From a bacterium (GTDB lineage Bacteria; UBA10199; 2-02-FULL-44-16; JAAZCA01): 58,057 nt of DNA. The position numbers and the translations under genes were made by a program. Positions 57,581 to 58,057 of the stretch are shown here, one piece after another. The DNA is taken from the NCBI GenBank assembly GCA_041648665.1, contig JBAZOP010000008.1:1-58057 (forward strand), written 5' to 3'. Within the stretch, counting starts at the first letter, position 1, and the number at the start of each line of letters is the position of its first letter. The notes below the pieces were generated by a model that worked only from the letters and a program-made list of their open reading frames with translations, did no database searches and had not been told where the DNA came from.

Positions 57581-58057
57581 TGATGCCCACTCCCCCTCGC
57601 GATCTCGACGCTCGCAGCCCCCTCGATCTCTGTGACCGAGACGACATCCGCGAGACCGTCCTTCCCGACGACCTCCTCGGCCTTCCCGACCGGGATCGAG
57701 GCGACCTTCGCGAAGATCTCAAGCCCGAACTTATTCGCGAAGAGGACCGGGATAACTTCACGGACCTTCCGCGTCTTCACCTTGAGGACGTATGTCAGCT
57801 TCCCCGCGACCTGCGCGTTCACGCCCTTTCCGCGGGCCTCCATGAGGAGAAACTCGCGGTTATGTCGGAGTTCATAGATCTGCTCCTCGAGCTCCTTCAC
57901 CTCGGGCCGGGTACGGAACTCGGTCTCGAGCTTCCGGAGTGCTTCGACCTTTTGCTCGATCTCGGAGCTCATATCGTAGATCGCCTGAAGGATCGGTTTC
58001 CCTTCGACGGGATCGCACTCCTCACCCTTTTCATAGTGGGTTCCGTTATCGGCCCCT
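57577..58057 (-). CDS. Early protein, N-terminus continues at 10833 in the circle
   Basis: The frame runs off the window end; in a circular element B it starts at the ATG at 10833, giving 165 aa. The first 39 residues are identical to the element A protein at 10633-10833. Then come a coiled coil (SSEIEQKVEALRKLETEFRT; VKELEEQIYELRHNREFLLM) and a beta domain (KLTYVLKVKTRKVREVIPVL; EEVVGKDGLADVVSVTEIEG). Coiled coil plus compact domain recalls Gp157-like phage proteins; not certain. Confidence 0.7.
   Translation of the reverse strand, partial: GADNGTHYEKGEECDPVEGKPILQAIYDMSSEIEQKVEALRKLETEFRTRPEVKELEEQIYELRHNREFLLMEARGKGVNAQVAGKLTYVLKVKTRKVREVIPVLFANKFGLEIFAKVASIPVGKAEEVVGKDGLADVVSVTEIEGAASVEIARGSGHQ
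57958..58057. repeat. Right-end copy of shared segment S (start part)
   Basis: 100 bp identical to 10717-10816, reaching the window end. Together with the 1-127/11195-11321 pair it indicates two circles sharing S, or one circle with S duplicated. Confidence 0.95.

Noticed and set aside
1..58057. tRNA or rRNA genes
   Set aside because: No cloverleaf or conserved T-loop/anticodon arrangement was found by eye; a GGTTCGA near 1552 lacks matching arms.

Overview
The window looks archaeal and viral. Signs are a PCNA sliding clamp with no polymerase, leaderless TATA promoters placed 25-30 bp before start codons, a Hjc-like resolvase, an HK97-type head with a long non-contractile tail module, and surface proteins with PKD, CARDB and lectin-like domains of the kind common in methanogens. 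A methanogenic euryarchaeal host (Methanomicrobia-like) is an inference; no host gene, rRNA or tRNA is present.

The sequence is best read as two circular elements joined through a shared segment. Bases 1-127 are identical to 11195-11321, and 57958-58057 are identical to 10717-10816. Reading frames continue correctly across both joins: the gene cut at base 1 continues at 11194, and the gene cut at 58057 continues at 10817. Element A would be bases 1-11194 closed on itself (about 11.2 kb, visibly lower G+C). Element B would be about 10817-58057 closed on itself (about 47.2 kb, high G+C). The shared segment S is 10717-11321. A single 58-kb replicon carrying S as a direct repeat cannot be excluded from the sequence.

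Element A is almost entirely on the minus strand. An early operon starts near 1230 with a ribbon-helix-helix protein and small proteins, runs through the join into S, and ends with a zinc protein, a rolling-circle HUH Rep (8645-10327), a winged-helix protein and an HNH nuclease. A second operon starts at a leaderless promoter (7851-7862) and encodes a small two-helix membrane protein, three signal-peptide/membrane-anchor proteins including a 557-aa spike candidate, and a HerA/FtsK-like ATPase, coupled by ATGA, TGATG or TAATG overlaps. This resembles pleolipovirus organisation, but no protein is clearly a known pleolipovirus family member.

Element B is a tailed virus. Region 11.4-15.6 kb is an early operon: AbrB-like and RHH regulators, a truncated integrase-like protein with an iteron array, tiny zinc proteins, a ParB-like protein and PCNA. 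It continues through S into 58.0-51.1 kb with more zinc/coiled-coil proteins, a Hjc-like resolvase, an ASCH-like protein, a radical SAM protein and an SF2 helicase. A 190-bp operator array (50905-51094) separates this from the second block. That block (50.9-18.1 kb) has an RHH regulator, two methyltransferases, terminase, portal, an intein-bearing minor head protein, protease/scaffold, major capsid protein, head fibres, neck, tail tube, tape measure, hub and large lectin-type fibres. Region 15.6-18.4 kb carries accessory genes: a ComEC-like lipoprotein with a DUF3006 partner and small membrane proteins.

Most notable: a head-protein intein whose middle is occupied, in antisense and in codon register, by a Vsr-like homing endonuclease gene; and two unrelated virus types that share a homologous early cassette plus the S segment.
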